Shown one piece after another: positions 10,282 to 22,579 of a DNA stretch of 64,000 nt (position 1 is its first letter; every line of letters starts with the position of its first letter). The notes below the pieces were generated by a model, which was given only the letters and a program-made list of their open reading frames with translations, was not told the DNA's origin and did not search any database. Made by a program: the position numbers and the translations under genes. Origin of the DNA: Miscanthus floridulus (lineage: Eukaryota; Streptophyta; Magnoliopsida; Poales; Poaceae); contig NC_089597.1 of NCBI RefSeq assembly GCF_019320115.1, forward strand, positions 116,008,000-116,071,999, read 5' to 3'.

Positions 10282-11571
10282 ATGATCTTCTCGCTAGGAT
10301 CAACCTTCATCTTCGGTTCATGGATCTGCGAGGCAGACGACGACGACAAACTCCAAGGCCGTCTCCTCAAAGATTCGGATCATCATCAGAACTTTTTCAT
10401 TTCGACGACAACAATAGATCAGCTTGCCGGAAGATTCGCAGCTCGTGATTTCTAATCCAACTCGGATTCCGCGACTTCACACATCCGATTCGAACTCAAG
10501 TTCTACTTCCGAGACGAAGTCTTATCCGAGTTCTTTCGGAAAACCGAGTTCTTTTTTGACAAAGCTCTGGAACATGACATCAACCTATCAAGAATACTAC
10601 TCGGAATACACTCAGAATACTTCAAAGAAGTCGGGTCCTCTTCTGTTCGGACTCCACAACATGGCGACATCTAATCATACATGCCCCGAAGGATTTCTCG
10701 ATCCGGTGCTCAGAATGCCACTGAAGGGAGCCCAGGAAGGACTCGTTCTAACTATAACTTCTCAAGACTACATCGTTCACTGGCCAGGTACCACTCCAAG
10801 TATGATGGCAAGACCAAACCAAAGCAATGGCTCAGGATTTACTCACAATCGATTGAATTGGTCGGAGGAGACGATGACATCAAAACATTGTTCTTTCCCA
10901 TGGCCCTAGAAACCATGCCACTCCAATGGTTTGACAAATTGAATCCAGGATCAATCAAAAATTGGGAAGACTTGCAAAGAGTTTTTTGTGAAAATTTTAC
11001 GGGAATTATTACACATCCAATCACCCACGCAGAGTTAAAAGGACTCAAGCAGAAATGAGGTGAAAGTCTCAGAAATTACTATTGACGATTTCGCGAACTA
11101 CGAGCTCAAGTACATGACATCACACAACAAGAAGTAATCGAAGCCTTCTCTCACGGAATCATGACTAGGTGGCAATTTTAAGACTTCTGCAAAGAAAACC
11201 CAAGAAACAATGAAGAATTCAGAAGAACAGTGGAAAAGATGATTACTGCAGAGGAGAAGACACGAGAAAGATTCCCAAATAGAAACAATAGAGACAACCC
11301 GGACAGGCAAATTCCTCGAAACAGCAGACATCAGGAAAGAAAGCGTGGTCCAGACAACACAGTAGCAATGGCTGACAAATCAAAGAAATTTACCAAGCCC
11401 AAAAGATATGACGACATTGAGAACATACGTTGCCCCTTGCACCCCAATGGAACGCACACCATCGGAAATTGCTACACCTTCAACGAAAGATACACTAGAA
11501 AAGATAGCAAGGGAAACAATAAAGAAGACAATCAGAAAAAAGGAGACAACCTTGAAGACAAGGGATTCTAA
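10282..11571 (+). pseudogene. G2 gag polyprotein, broken
   Basis: The likely start is the ATG at 10282 soon after the PBS; the same frame runs on into protease. The capsid-type gag domain is at about 10790-11240 (landmarks ALETMPLQWFDKL and NWEDLQRVF). A Cys/His cluster (CPLHPNGTHTIGNC, about 11431-11472) sits near the end and may act as a zinc knuckle. In-frame stops: TAA 10453-10455, TAA 10672-10674, TGA 11056-11058, TAA 11179-11181 and TAA 11569-11571. The last could be the native gag end, but the first four cut the gag core. Not functional. Confidence 0.85.
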
Positions 11572-11586
11572 AAATCTAGGGGAATA

Positions 11587-12396
11587 GTGGCAGTAATCTT
11601 TGCTGGGGTTCTAGATTCCAGAAGCAAACATCAAGAAAAACTAGCGTTACGAACCATCATGGCAGCAGAACCTGCTACACCAAGATATCTCAATTGGTCA
11701 GAGTATCCAATCCAATTTTTAAGAGAAGACCAATGGACCAGTGTAGGAAACACAGGCCATTACCCACTGGTTCTAGATCCAACCATTGCTGGTATGACAG
11801 TTACAAAAGTACTAATCGACGGAGGAGCCGGACTCAACATCATTTTTTCAGAAACTCTAAGGAAGATGGGACTACAACTCGCCGGGATGATCACACCAAC
11901 AAGCACACCTTTTTATGGCATAGTACCCGGCAAGGCAGCAATGCCACTTGGACAAATCACTGTACCGGTTACCTTTGGAACTCTCTCAAACTACCGTACA
12001 GAGTTCATCAAGTTTGAAGTCGCAGACTTCGATTCATCATATCACGCAATCCTCGGGCGCCCGGCACTAGCAAAATTCATGGCAATACCGCATTATCCGT
12101 ACCTGCTGCTTAAGATGCCAGGGCCTAATGGTGTTCTTTCTCTTCAGAGTGATTTAAAGCACGCATTTGACTATGATGTTCAGGCTATTCAAATTGCAGC
12201 AAGAGCACAGGCAAACGATGGAAGAAAAGAAATAGCCACTATTACCGCAGAAATAAGCCAAAAAGAACTAGAGATACCAGCTAAAAAGCCAAGCATCCTA
12301 GCACCACCAAAAGAAGCCGACGTCAAGCAAATCGACCTGGGCACCGGTGATCCCTCAAAAACGGCAACCATCAGTGCACACCTATCAGCAAAATAG
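11587..12396 (+). pseudogene. G2 pol: aspartic protease region
   Basis: A retropepsin-like domain with active-site segment VLIDGGAGLNIIF (Asp codon 11818-11820). Tat elements commonly have DGG rather than DTG or DSG here. The matching later segment AILGRPALAKF fits the second conserved protease motif. It ends at an in-frame TAG (12394-12396), directly before the sequence ELALTNFLRDNKDIFAW that leads into RT, so the stop is inside the polyprotein. It would mature Gag and Pol in the particle. Confidence 0.85.
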
Positions 12397-13542
12397 GAAC
12401 TCGCGCTCACCAACTTTCTTCGGGACAACAAAGATATCTTCGCTTGGAAGCCGGTCGACATGCCAAGGGTCCCAAGAGAGTTGGCTGAGCACGAAATTGA
12501 TATCAATGAAGGCTCCAAGCTTGTGAAACAACGACTACGACGATTCTCTCCTGACAAGAAGGCATCAATTAAAAAGGAAATTACAAAACTAATGGTAGCC
12601 AGATTCATCAGAGAAATCCTTCATCCAGATTGGCTAGCAAATCCGGTTCTAGTACAGAAAAAGAATACAGACGAGTGGCGCATGTGTGTCGACTACACAG
12701 ATCTCAACAAACACTGCCCGAAAGATCCATTCGGGCTACCACGCATTGATTAGATAGTCAATTCAACAGCAGGATCTGCCCTATTATCCTTTCTGGACTG
12801 CTATTCCGGATATCACCAGATCGCATTAAAAGAACAGGACCAAAGCAAGACATCTTTCATCACTCTGTTCGGCGCCTACTGCTACAAGACCATGTCGTTT
12901 GGACTCAAGAATGCTGGAGCCACTTACCAAAGAGTTATCCAAACATGCCTTGGTGATCAGATCGGCGAGAATGTAGAAGCATACGTGGATGACGTGGTTG
13001 TAAAAACAAAGAACCCGGATGCACTGATTGAAGACTTAAAACAAACCTTCGAGAATCTAAAAAGATGGAGGTGGAAATTGAACCCAAACAAGTGTGTATT
13101 CGGAGTTCCTTCAGGACAACTACTCGGATTCTTGGTCAGTCATTGTGGAATCGAAGCAACAACCAAGCAAATTCAAGCCATAACAGAGATGGGCCCTCCT
13201 CGAAGCATCAAAGATGTACAAAAACTAACAGGCTGCATGGCGACACTCAATCGTTTCATTTCAAGACTCGACGAAAAAGGGTTACCTTTCTTTAAATTGC
13301 TAAAGAAGACAGACAAGTTCGAGTGGACAGAAGAAGCCAATGAAGCTTTCAAGAAACTTAAGGCATACCTCACATCCTCACCAGTCCTAACACCTCCAAA
13401 GAAAGACGAAGACATGATGCTATACATTGCGGCAACTTCTACTGTAGTCAGCACGGAAATAGTAGTGGAAAGAGAAGAAGAAGGGCACGTGTATAAAGTA
13501 CAACGCCCAGTATACTACATCAGCGAAGTACTGTCAGAATAA
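12397..13542 (+). pseudogene. G2 pol: reverse transcriptase
   Basis: Ty3-type RT (RVT_1) in the same frame as protease. Landmarks in order: WLANPVLVQKKN, WRMCVDYTDLNKHCPKD, FLDCYSGYHQI, TSFIT, MSFGLKNAGATYQR and the catalytic YVDD at 12982-12993. The RT connection region follows with PPRSIKDVQKLTGCMA. A TAG at 12751-12753 interrupts the segment after LPRID, where related elements have Gln, so CAG to TAG is likely. The end at 13540-13542 (TAA) is a further in-frame break, not a native terminus. Confidence 0.92.
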
Positions 13543-14343
13543 AAAATTCGGTACCCGCATGTGCAAAAACTACTATATGCCCTACTGATCACTTTACGCA
13601 AGCTTCGTCACTATTTTGAAAGCCACAAGATTACCGTGGTGATAGATTTCCCACTCGGAGACATCTTACACAACAGAGACGCAACAGGGCGCATATCTAA
13701 GTGGGCGGTTGAACTCGGTGCTCTCAACATCGATTTCACCCCGCGGAAAGCAATTAAATCTCAAGCCCTTGCTGATTTTGTTGCCGAATGGATAGAAATT
13801 CAACAACCCATACTAAGCACCATCCTTAATCATTGGAAGATGTACTTTGACGGATCACTCAAGCTAGGCGGAGCCAGTGTAGGCGTCCTCCCAATTTCTC
13901 CAGACGGAAAACAACTAAAGTATGTCCTTCAGATATTATGGCAAGCTACCAACAATGAAGCAGAATACGAAGCTCTCATCCATGGGTTACAAGTGGCAAT
14001 TACCCTCAGAATCAAACGATTACTCGTATACGGCGATTCGGCAGTAGTCATCAACCAAGTCAACAAAGATTGGGATTGCACCAAAAAAAACATGGGTGCT
14101 TACTGTGCTGAAATCCGAAAACTCGAAAAACATTTCCAAGGATTAGAAATTCTACATGTTCTGTGGGATTCTAATATTGCGGCAGACATCCTCGCCAAGC
14201 TTGGACCAGATAGGGCGAAGGTCCCACCCGGTGTATTCATAGAGGAGCTATCAGCTCCCTCTATCAAACAACCCGGTGAGATAACCCCTGAAATCTCAGC
14301 CAAAGACAACCAGATCTTGGTAATCACCACTTCATGGACCTAG
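13543..14343 (+). pseudogene. G2 pol: dual RNase H region
   Basis: Two RNase H-like stretches follow RT. The first (13561-13800) has YALLITLRKLRHYF and ISKWAVELGALNIDF of the Ty3 RNase H. The second (about 13840-14200) has MYFDGSLKLGGASVGV, NNEAEYEALIHGL and VYGDSAVVINQ, the archaeal-type RNase H that marks Tat elements. Catalytic acidic residues look present in the second. It ends at an in-frame TAG (14341-14343) where the polyprotein should continue into integrase. Confidence 0.85.
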
Positions 14344-14358
14344 GTTTTTATTGATTAC

Positions 14359-15614
14359 ATGAAAGAGAATAAGTTGCTAGCAGAAAAACAGGAAGCCACA
14401 CGAGTTATCCGCAGAAGCAAGAATTACGTCCTAGTAGGAGACAAGCTCTACAGAAGAGCCGCATCTTCAGGAGTACTCCTAAAATGCGTCTCATTTGAAG
14501 AAGGCAAACAAATCCTAGATGAAATATACTCAGGTTGCTGTAGAAATCACGCCGCTTCAAGAACACTAGTCGGCAAAGCATTCCGCACTAGTTTCTACTG
14601 GGCAACCGCTTTGAAAGACGCAGAAGAACTCGTCAAAAGATGCAAAAGTTGTCAGATGTTCGCAAGACAGGCTCATGTGCTAGCCCACAACCTCATCTAC
14701 ATACCACCTACTTGGCCATTCTCCTGCTGGGGGCTGGATCAAGTAGGACCTCTCAAGAAAGCAAAGGGCGGTTTCGAGTACATCTTTGTAGCAATTGACA
14801 AGTTCACCAAGTGGATCGAGTACAAACCACTCGCAAAATACAGCGTAGCCAAAGCAGTCGAGTTCATCCAAGACATTATGCACCGCTTCGGCATGCCCAA
14901 TCGAATCATCATAGATTTGGGTTTCCCTTCACAGCTACAGAATTCAAAAGTTGGGCACAGGATTGTGGCTTCAGCATAGATTACGCATCAGTCGCACATC
15001 CAGAAGCCAACGGACAGGTAGAAAGGGCTAATGGACTCATACTAGCCGGATTAAAACCAAGACTGTATGAAGAACTAGTGGACTATGGATCAAAATGGAT
15101 TGAAGAATTACCCAAGGTTGTATGGGGGCTACGGACTCAAATAAGCAGAGCCACCGGATACTCACCTTTCTTCCTGGTGTACGGATCAGAAGCCGTACTA
15201 CCCGCAGACTTGATCTGGATGTCACCAAGGATAGAGCAATATGACGAAGGAGAAGCAGAACACACCCGAAGATTAGAACTCGACAGTATAGAAGAAGTCA
15301 GAGTAAACGCTACCCTGCAATCAGTAAGATACCTCCAAGGACTAAGGCGCCACTACAACAAAAATACACAGTCTCGATCATTACAAGTCAGAGACCTAGT
15401 ACTAAGAAGAATACAAAAAACCGACGGACGCCACAAACTACTCAGTCCATGGGAAGGTCCTTTTATAGTCACAAAAGTCATCAGACCAGGCACATACAAG
15501 CTCATAACTGAAGACGGAAAAGAAGTCAACAACACATGGCACATCAGTCAGCTACGAAGATTCTACGCATGTGAAAGGATCAAGATGCCCAAGAGGGGGG
15601 GTGAATTGGGTTAA
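14359..15614 (+). pseudogene. G2 pol: integrase, frameshifted, extended into a solo LTR
   Basis: A zinc-finger region with NHAASRTL and CKSCQ (about 14548-14655; first His reads RNH), then the integrase core with LDQVGPL, FVAIDKFTKWIE, IIIDLG and HPEANGQVERAN, covering the D,D(35)E plan. A frameshift near 14925-14935, in a T/C-rich stretch after IIIDLG, splits the domain into two frames. The C-terminal end LSPWEGPF ... WHISQLRRFYA is intact. The open frame runs 14 codons past 15571 into the Copia solo LTR. Without that insertion the frame would read GCA TGA, so the native stop is at the insertion point. Confidence 0.9.
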
Positions 15615-17166
15615 TTCTAAATTTTCTTGCAATAATTAAATCCTACGGATAGCCCAATTAACCCCTTGTGCCTAGAAAAGTGTTTCTATCAACCTAACGC
15701 ACAAAGGACTTGCAACCTATGTTCCAAACTTACTCTAGCATGGCAATTCTATGAATGTAAAGACAAGTATTGAATTGCACAAAGTAAATACTCAAAGTAA
15801 ATACTCAAAGTAAATGCTCAAAGTAAAGAGAGAGAGGAACACGACGATGTTTTGCCGAGGTATCGGAGAGTTGCCACTCCCCACTAGTCCTCGTTGGAGC
15901 ACCCGTGCAAGGGTGTTGCTCCCCCTTGATCCGCGCAAGGATCAAGTGCTCTCTAAGGGTTGATTCTTCGACACTCCATCACGGCGAATCACCCAAAGCC
16001 GCTCACAACTTGAGTTGGGTCACCCACAAGCTCCGCCGAGTGATCACCAAGCTCCCAATCACCACCAAGCCGTCTAGGTGATGGCGATCACCAAGAGTAA
16101 CCAGCACGAACTCTCACTTGACCACACGAAGCCTAATGAGAAGATGGATGCACACTTGGCTACTCTTGATTCACTAATGAGGCTACTCTCTTAGATTCTC
16201 AAATCTCAATCACCTCACTAGGACCTTGCTCTTCTTGGCACTCACAAACGTGTTTCTCAGCTGTTGGAATGAGCAAAAGTGACTCCACACACGAGTAGAG
16301 CTTCTATTTATAAGGCAGCCTGAAAAACGAACCGTTATGAGCTTCTGCGGGGTGACCGGACGCTCCGGTCGTGTTGACCGGACGCTCCGATCAGTTCAAC
16401 CCGCAAACCAGTAAAAAAGAGTTGACCGGACGCTGGCAGGGTCCGGTCACCACTGACCGGACGCGTCCGGTCGCATGAAACCCTTACTGGAACCTTACTG
16501 GACTCGACCGGATACTGAACCCTCAAGGTCCGGTCAGTACTGACCGGACACGTCCGGTCGTGGATTCCCTTCTCTAGAACCTTACTGGAGTCGACCGAAC
16601 GCTGCCTTTCAGCGTTTAGTCACTTGACCTCTTTAGTGTCCGGTCGCACCGAACGCAGACAGCTGATCAAATGAACTGACCGGACCCTACGGCCAGCGTC
16701 CGGTCGCACCGGGGCCAGCGTCCGGTCAGCATTTGACCCTCCATTCACTTCCAACTCTCGAACATATGTGAATGAAGTTTGCTCCAAAGGATCTTAGGCA
16801 TTCATAGGAGCTACCTAGAGCTAGTTTTAACAAGTGTGCACCACACCTAACTCACTAGACTCAACTAGGTCAAGCTACCCGTCCATACCCCCCTTAATAG
16901 TACGACCAAAGGAAAAACAAAGTCCTAAACTACTCTAAGTGTCTCTCCAACTCCAATCGACACTTAGAACTAGTCATCCTTAACCTTGTCGTCCTTCCTT
17001 TGAAAACCGAAATGATTTCCATCATAGGGGCATGACCTCTTTGATTGCCCAATCGATCTCCATTACCATGACCTAACTTAATTGCCTCTGCAAAACACAC
17101 GTTAGTCATAGTAATCTTGTATTGTCATTAATCACCGAAACCCAACTAGGGGCCTAGATGCTTTCA
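15572..17166. mobile_element. Solo LTR of the SIRE/Maximus-type Copia family
   Basis: Begins TGAAAGGATCAAGATG and ends CTAGATGCTTTCA, matching the LTRs of the Copia element at 41842-54138. It is flanked by GCATG at 15567-15571 and 17167-17171. With no internal region and an intact duplication, this is a solo LTR left by LTR-LTR recombination. Length 1595 bp. It has the same cluster of GACCGGACGC/GCGTCCGGTC motifs (16350-16735) as its relatives. It split the last codons of G2 pol from their stop codon. Confidence 0.93.
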
Positions 17167-17352
17167 GCATGAAAACAACTCAAGGGAAAATATGTATGCA
17201 AGACACAAGAGATCAACGTTCATGATCAACAAAGATAGCGCTCACCAAAAACATATGTATCATTGACACATCAATATTCATGATCAATAAAGATGATTCT
17301 CTCTCGACAAACATATGTCTCATCATGGCTTTCTCCGAGTTGTTTCTTCAAT

Positions 17353-17900
17353 GCAAAATGGCTGAAAAGACGCCTGAGCATCCCGGCCGAGAGCAAAATA
17401 GCTGAAAAGACGCTTGAGCCCGCCGATGAGGGTAGCTAAAAAGCTAACACCCGAAATAAAAAGCAAAATGGCTGAAAAGACGCCTGAGCATCCCAGCCGA
17501 GTGCAAAATAGCTAAAAAGACACTTGAGCCCGCCGATGAGGGTAGCTAACAAGCTAACACCCAAAATAAAAAGCAAAATGGCTGAAAAGACGCCTGAGCA
17601 TCCCGACCGAGAGCAAAATAGCTGAAAAGACGCTTGAGCCCGCCGATGAGGGTAGCTAACAAGCTAAAACCCAAAATAAAAAGCAAAATGGCTAAAAAAA
17701 CGCCTGAGCATCTCGGCTGAGAGCAAAATAGCTAAAAAGACGCTTGAGCCCGCCGATGAGGGTAGCTAACAAGCTAACACCCAAAATAAAAAGCAAAATG
17801 GCTGAAAATACGCCTGAGCATCCCGGCCGAAGCAAAATAGCTGAAAAGATGCTTGAGCACGCCGATGAGGGTAGCTAACAAGCTAACACCCGAAACGACT
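17353..17900 (+). repeat. Tandem array, five units of 110 bp, in G2
   Basis: GCAAAATGG occurs at 17353, 17463, 17573, 17683 and 17793, an exact 110 bp spacing. Each unit has GACGCCTGAGCATC, GACGCTTGAGC, CCGCCGATGAGGGTAGCTAA and AAGCTAAAAC or AAGCTAACAC. Differences between units are few, so the array formed or homogenised recently. Noncoding 3' region of G2. Confidence 0.92.
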
Positions 17901-18014
17901 GAAACTAAGCCTAAGCATAGACCACAACAATTTCAAGACAAGACCCTCCAGCTACTTGTTCCAAATAGCAAGAGGCTCAGGGGCTACACTAGAGATACCT
18001 AAGAACGCAAAGAT

Positions 18015-18290
18015 CTACATATAACGAGTTGTTTACATGGCACAAAAGAAGGCCAGACAAGCACTCGATAGATCAAGAAAGGTTGTCAACACAAGGATCT
18101 ATATATAACGAGTTGTTTACATGGCACAAAAGAAGGCCAGACAAGCACTCGACAGATCAAGAAAGGTTGTCAACACAAAGATCTACGTATAACAAGTTGT
18201 TTACATGGCACAAAAGAAGACCAGAGAAGCACTCGATAGATCAAGAAAGGTTGTCAACACAAAGATCTATATATAACGAGTTGTTTACAT
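18015..18290 (+). repeat. Tandem array, 84 bp units, in G2
   Basis: CGAGTTGTTTACATGGC and close variants recur at 18025, 18109, 18193 and 18277, an exact 84 bp period (28 codons). One plus-strand frame stays open across the array (18029-18334), giving repeated TWHKRRP(D/E)KHS peptides. This openness follows from the period being divisible by three and is not evidence of a gene. The last unit is diverged. Confidence 0.88.
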
Positions 18291-18527
18291 GGGCAGAAAA
18301 GTACCCGACAAATCAAGAAAATTTGTCAAGATAGCGCGCAGAATTGTTTACAAGGCAAAGACAAAAGCAAGACAAAGTACTCGGCAAGTCTAGTAACTCT
18401 GACCAATTGGACAAATCATCCGAGGGATAAGCAAGGCATCTAGGCAAAGAAGACATCGACAAAAAATCTTCATTCAAAAAGAAGTATAATGTCATATTAC
18501 AAGGCATGGGCATAAAGGTCAAATACA

Positions 18528-21510
18528 TCAAGCCTCATCATCAGGAGAAGAGATAACAATATTAAGATTATCTACTATTCTACTAGCTAAGTCTTCAACC
18601 TCAGGCTCCATCCTCTCAACGGCATCAATGTATTCTTGACTATCAGCTTCCTCTGCTATCTTGGACAAAGGAGTCACTGGAGCAAGAACTCGGACCTGGG
18701 CCAGGACATTCTTGGTACACAGTTGAGCGCACCTCTTCACAAACTCTTGGAAACGAGTCGGAATTCGGGGAATTAACTAAGCCCAAGATTGCCCATCATC
18801 CACTGGAGTTCGAAGAACGTCGGCTACTGAACGAAAGGATTTCCACAAAGCTTTTCAGTTTTTAGTAGCTGTCGCCAACTTGCCAGAGAAGTCTTCAATA
18901 GTTTTTTGGGCATGCACAAGATCTCTATCAGCTCCACGCCTAATCAACTTAGCAAGCGCAAGTTCCTCCTCATCATGAGTAATTACCTCCTCAGCCTTGT
19001 TGTGACTCGTACGAACAAGAGTCTTCATTTCTTCAACGCCCTCCGAGAGCTTCTGCTTTTCAACCTAGAGAGCTGGACAAGACAACAAACAACAAGTCAA
19101 CAGAAAGGAGAATTTGAATGCAGAAGGAAACAAAAAGAACCCACAATACCGTTGCACTCCTTCTTCACGGCCTCCAAGTTCTTCACGGCCTCTGAATTCT
19201 TTTGAGCCTCCTAGAAAGCAGCATCCCTCTGCTTTTCGGTCTCAACAACCCGAGCATGAAGAGATTTTTCCTCCTCCTGATGCATTTGACGCTCAGCCTC
19301 CATCTCGGCCCGGAGGAGGTCAAGATCAGCTTTCAGGGCGCTCACTTCGGAAGACAACTTTTTCTCATTTTCAGACGAGAAAAAGAAGCCGGTATGATCA
19401 TGAGAGAAAGACTGAGCAAAAAGAGACAGAAAAACAAGGCATAAGGACAGAAGAAAAATGAACATCCAAAGAAGGAACGGCAGAAAAACTTACCTGGTGC
19501 TTTTCTCCAAAAGAAGTCGCAAGGGTCGATAAGCTTCCCCAGGTAGCAGTTAACTCCGATAGTCGATGAGTGGCATCAAACTGCTGCACCACATCATCAG
19601 CAAAAGGCGGACCACCAAAGGCAAGAGAAGGAGGAGGAGAAGCTGACTGAGGCGAAGAAGGCACGACCAGAGCAATCTCCTAGGAAGCCAAGGCCAATCC
19701 CTCAGAAGGACCCGCCGCAATGGCCACGGTCACCTCCAGGGCAACCAAGTAAGCAGCAGCATCATCGCCAGAAAGCTTCGTCGCCCCCACAACCACTTCA
19801 CCGATAGTGCGCTGTGAGTCCTGAGGCTCAGTACTCGGTGGCCTGAAAGTTGATAAAAAAACTCGCCAATGAGAACAAGAGAAAAGAAGAACAGAAGCAA
19901 AGAGACGAAACCAAAATCCACTCACCCAGCTATCTTCTTCTTCGTAAAACAAAAAGAAGACCTCGCAGGAGGAACCACGGTAGCAAAAATGTCCCCGCCA
20001 CTCGGCGGCAGGAGCGGTATAGCCGGTACCAGAGCCCCGAAAGAACTCGGTACCAGAGCTACGGAAGAACTCAGCTTCAAAGCTATAGAAGAGCCCAGTG
20101 CAGGAGCCTCAGAAGAGCTCATATTCGACGACAGCTTACTACAAAGAGATCAAGACTAATGTCAAAACAAAAAAAAGGTTTAAAGTACAGGGAAATAAGA
20201 AAACAACTCACCGCCGCATGACAAGGGGCACATCATCGTCCTCTTCTTCCTTAGTCTCGACCAAGGCCACCAAAGTGCCAGCTGAAAAAGGAACGAAAGT
20301 ACTCGGTTCAAGACAAAAACAAGAAGACAAAGGGACAGAGTGTATTAATATGCTCACCTAAGAGCATGCTAGCTACAACTGGAGTACCTAGACGAGTACT
20401 TGGCTGGCGAGACTTCTTGGAAGAAGGTAAACCAGATGAAGAACCATCCGCTCGCCCCCTCTTTGAGACACTACGAGGACCTCGAGGGACTGGACGAGGA
20501 ACATATTATTCATATATATCAACAAATCCGGAAGAAACTTCGGGAAACACTGTGGTAATTGGGAACTTACTAGTTATAGAAGCCCCAGCAAGGTTCTCCC
20601 CAGTATTCACCACGGCAGGGAGGACATCAAGAGGGATCAGGTCAATAAAGTTGTGCCCCAATCCCTACGAAAAGAATAAAACAACAAGACAAGAAAAATT
20701 AAGCAAAAAAAGATACAATAAAAGAAATACAGAAAGTACCCACGCGAAGAGAAAATGACTTACAGCTGGGGGTGGGTTGTTGGCGGAGAACTCGGAAATA
20801 GTAAGCGGGACAACGCTCGCTCCTTTCAGCATCTTCTGGAGACGCTCGAGAACCTCCTCGTCGGTCAACTCAAGAGCAGGGACCATTCGCGAAGGATCCT
20901 CAGCCCCAGAGTACTCGAAGCCAAGGTGCTCTCGCTCCTTCAGAGGCTGAACACGGCGACGAAGAAAGCTCGAGACAATACCAAAGCCAGTCAAGCCCTA
21001 CTGTTTTAGAATACTTATCCTATCAAGAAATGGCTGGATTGCCTGAACCTCAGCCGTTGTCACAGGGTTCTTATCCCATCGGTCATTAACCAAGGGACCA
21101 GATCCAGAGTGAACAACAAGAGAAGGAATCAGATTGGCGGCATAAAACCAGTCGGCACGCCAATCCCTTACAGAATCAACCAGGTCATAGTCAAAGAACT
21201 TGCTCTTAAGACCCTGGTGAAATTGAATCCCGCAACCACCAAGAACACTGGTGTCTTCGCGGCGGGGTTGGGGTTTCAGACGAAAGAAGTAACAAAAGAG
21301 AGAAAGAGAAGGGGGAATTCCAAGGAAAGTTTCACAAAGATGAACAAAGATAGAAAGGTGAAGGACTGCATTAGGAGCAAGATGATTCAGGCAAATCCCA
21401 AAATAGTTGAGAAATTGATGAAGAAAGGCGGAGGCAGGAAGGCAAAGTCCAGCACGAATGAAGGAGATGAAAAGAACGATCTCACCAGGACCTGGAGCTA
21501 GGGTTTCAAG
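18528..21510 (-). pseudogene. Antisense multi-exon gene of G2 (gypsy-type transposon, PF04195-like, with C-terminal coiled coil)
   Basis: It runs opposite to gag-pol. Exon 1 (about 21510-20764) encodes a domain resembling the plant 'putative gypsy type transposon' family, with FISFIRAGLCLPASAFLHQF, APNAVLHLSIF and DWRADWFYAANLIP, and ends at a GTAAGT donor (20758-20763). Later exon-like stretches have clear AG acceptors and GT donors, for example about 19844-19490 ending in GTAAGT and a coiled coil with ENEKKLSSEVSALKADLDLL (19400-19214). The last exon ends VISSPDDEA, TGA 18528-18530. Breaks: TAG 20998-21000, TAG 19680-19682 and TAG 19211-19213. No convincing ATG was found for exon 1. Tat-lineage elements are known to carry antisense ORFs here; function unknown. 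Confidence 0.7.
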
Positions 21511-21549
21511 ACAAGAGATGGGCAGTAAAGAAAAAGAAGATGAAAGGTC

Positions 21550-21557
21550 TTTAAATA
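21550..21557 (-). promoter_or_regulatory. TATA-like box before the antisense gene
   Basis: TATTTAAA on the minus strand, about 45 bp before the first exon of the antisense gene. Position fits a core promoter; no other support. Confidence 0.35.
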
Positions 21558-21954
21558 GATTTTACAGTGATAAAAACGACCCACCAGGCCCGTTAAAGCA
21601 CGGTGTGAGAACGCAACGGTCCATTTACTGACACAACTAAAATGACAGAGGGCACAAATCCACACAACAGTTGAATTCAACAGGCAGATTTTAGACTTAT
21701 CCATCCAGCACTACAGCGGAGTTATCAGATTACTGCAAAAAACAACCCATCAACCATGAAGAAAAGAAGGGCTACCTCACAAGGAACATAAGAACTCGGT
21801 TCTTACGGAAAGAACTCAGGAATCTCATGAACAACCAGGACTATAACAGAAAAATAAATGACAACTCAGAAGACTAGATTCTTTCCATTACAAGCGACTT
21901 CAAAAATAGAAGATTACAAATCTTACAAGACCCAATGAACTTGCACTACACCAC

Positions 21955-22200
21955 AACCCCAGAATAGCGACGTACCGTCGGTCGCTATAGATCGATATAG
22001 CGACGTTCCATTGGTCGGTATAGATCTATGCCGACACTTAGCTAGAGTCGCTGAAAGTGGCGTCGGTATAGCCTATACCGACCGACACATTTTTAGCGAC
22101 CGACAGTCTGACGCCTTAGGGGCTATATATACCGACACATAGTTTGAGGCTATAAATACTTTTAGCAACTAACAGTCCAACGCGAATCATTCATATAGAG
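21955..22200 (+). repeat. CACTA left subterminal repeats
   Basis: Clustered, partly inverted motifs of the type (T)AGCGACC, CGGTCGCTATA, GGTCGGTATAG and TATACCGACCGACA. Such arrays bind transposase accessory protein in CACTA elements (established for En/Spm). Confidence 0.75.
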
Positions 22201-22579
22201 ACAATATATTTGTTGCTGGTCAGCAGTACATAATGAAACCCAAATTATCTATTGTCAACGCACAAACGTTCAATACAATATGCATTAACCATACATACAA
22301 GGACATTGATTAATATGAGCATAAAACATTGACAATAGATTCATTCATATATGATCCATTCATATATGAGTAGCCCAATGTAAGGTCGGTCAGATTCAAC
22401 ATCATAAGTATAAGATACATTAGAAGCTCGCAAACATGAAGTTTGTGCATGAGCAAGCCATCAACATCCCTACATCTACCTCATGTGACCAAAAGTCATA
22501 CAACATCTACCTCATGCAACCAAAAGTCATACATCCACCACTTGTGACCAAAAGCTTAGCTCACTAACACCTAAAGCCA

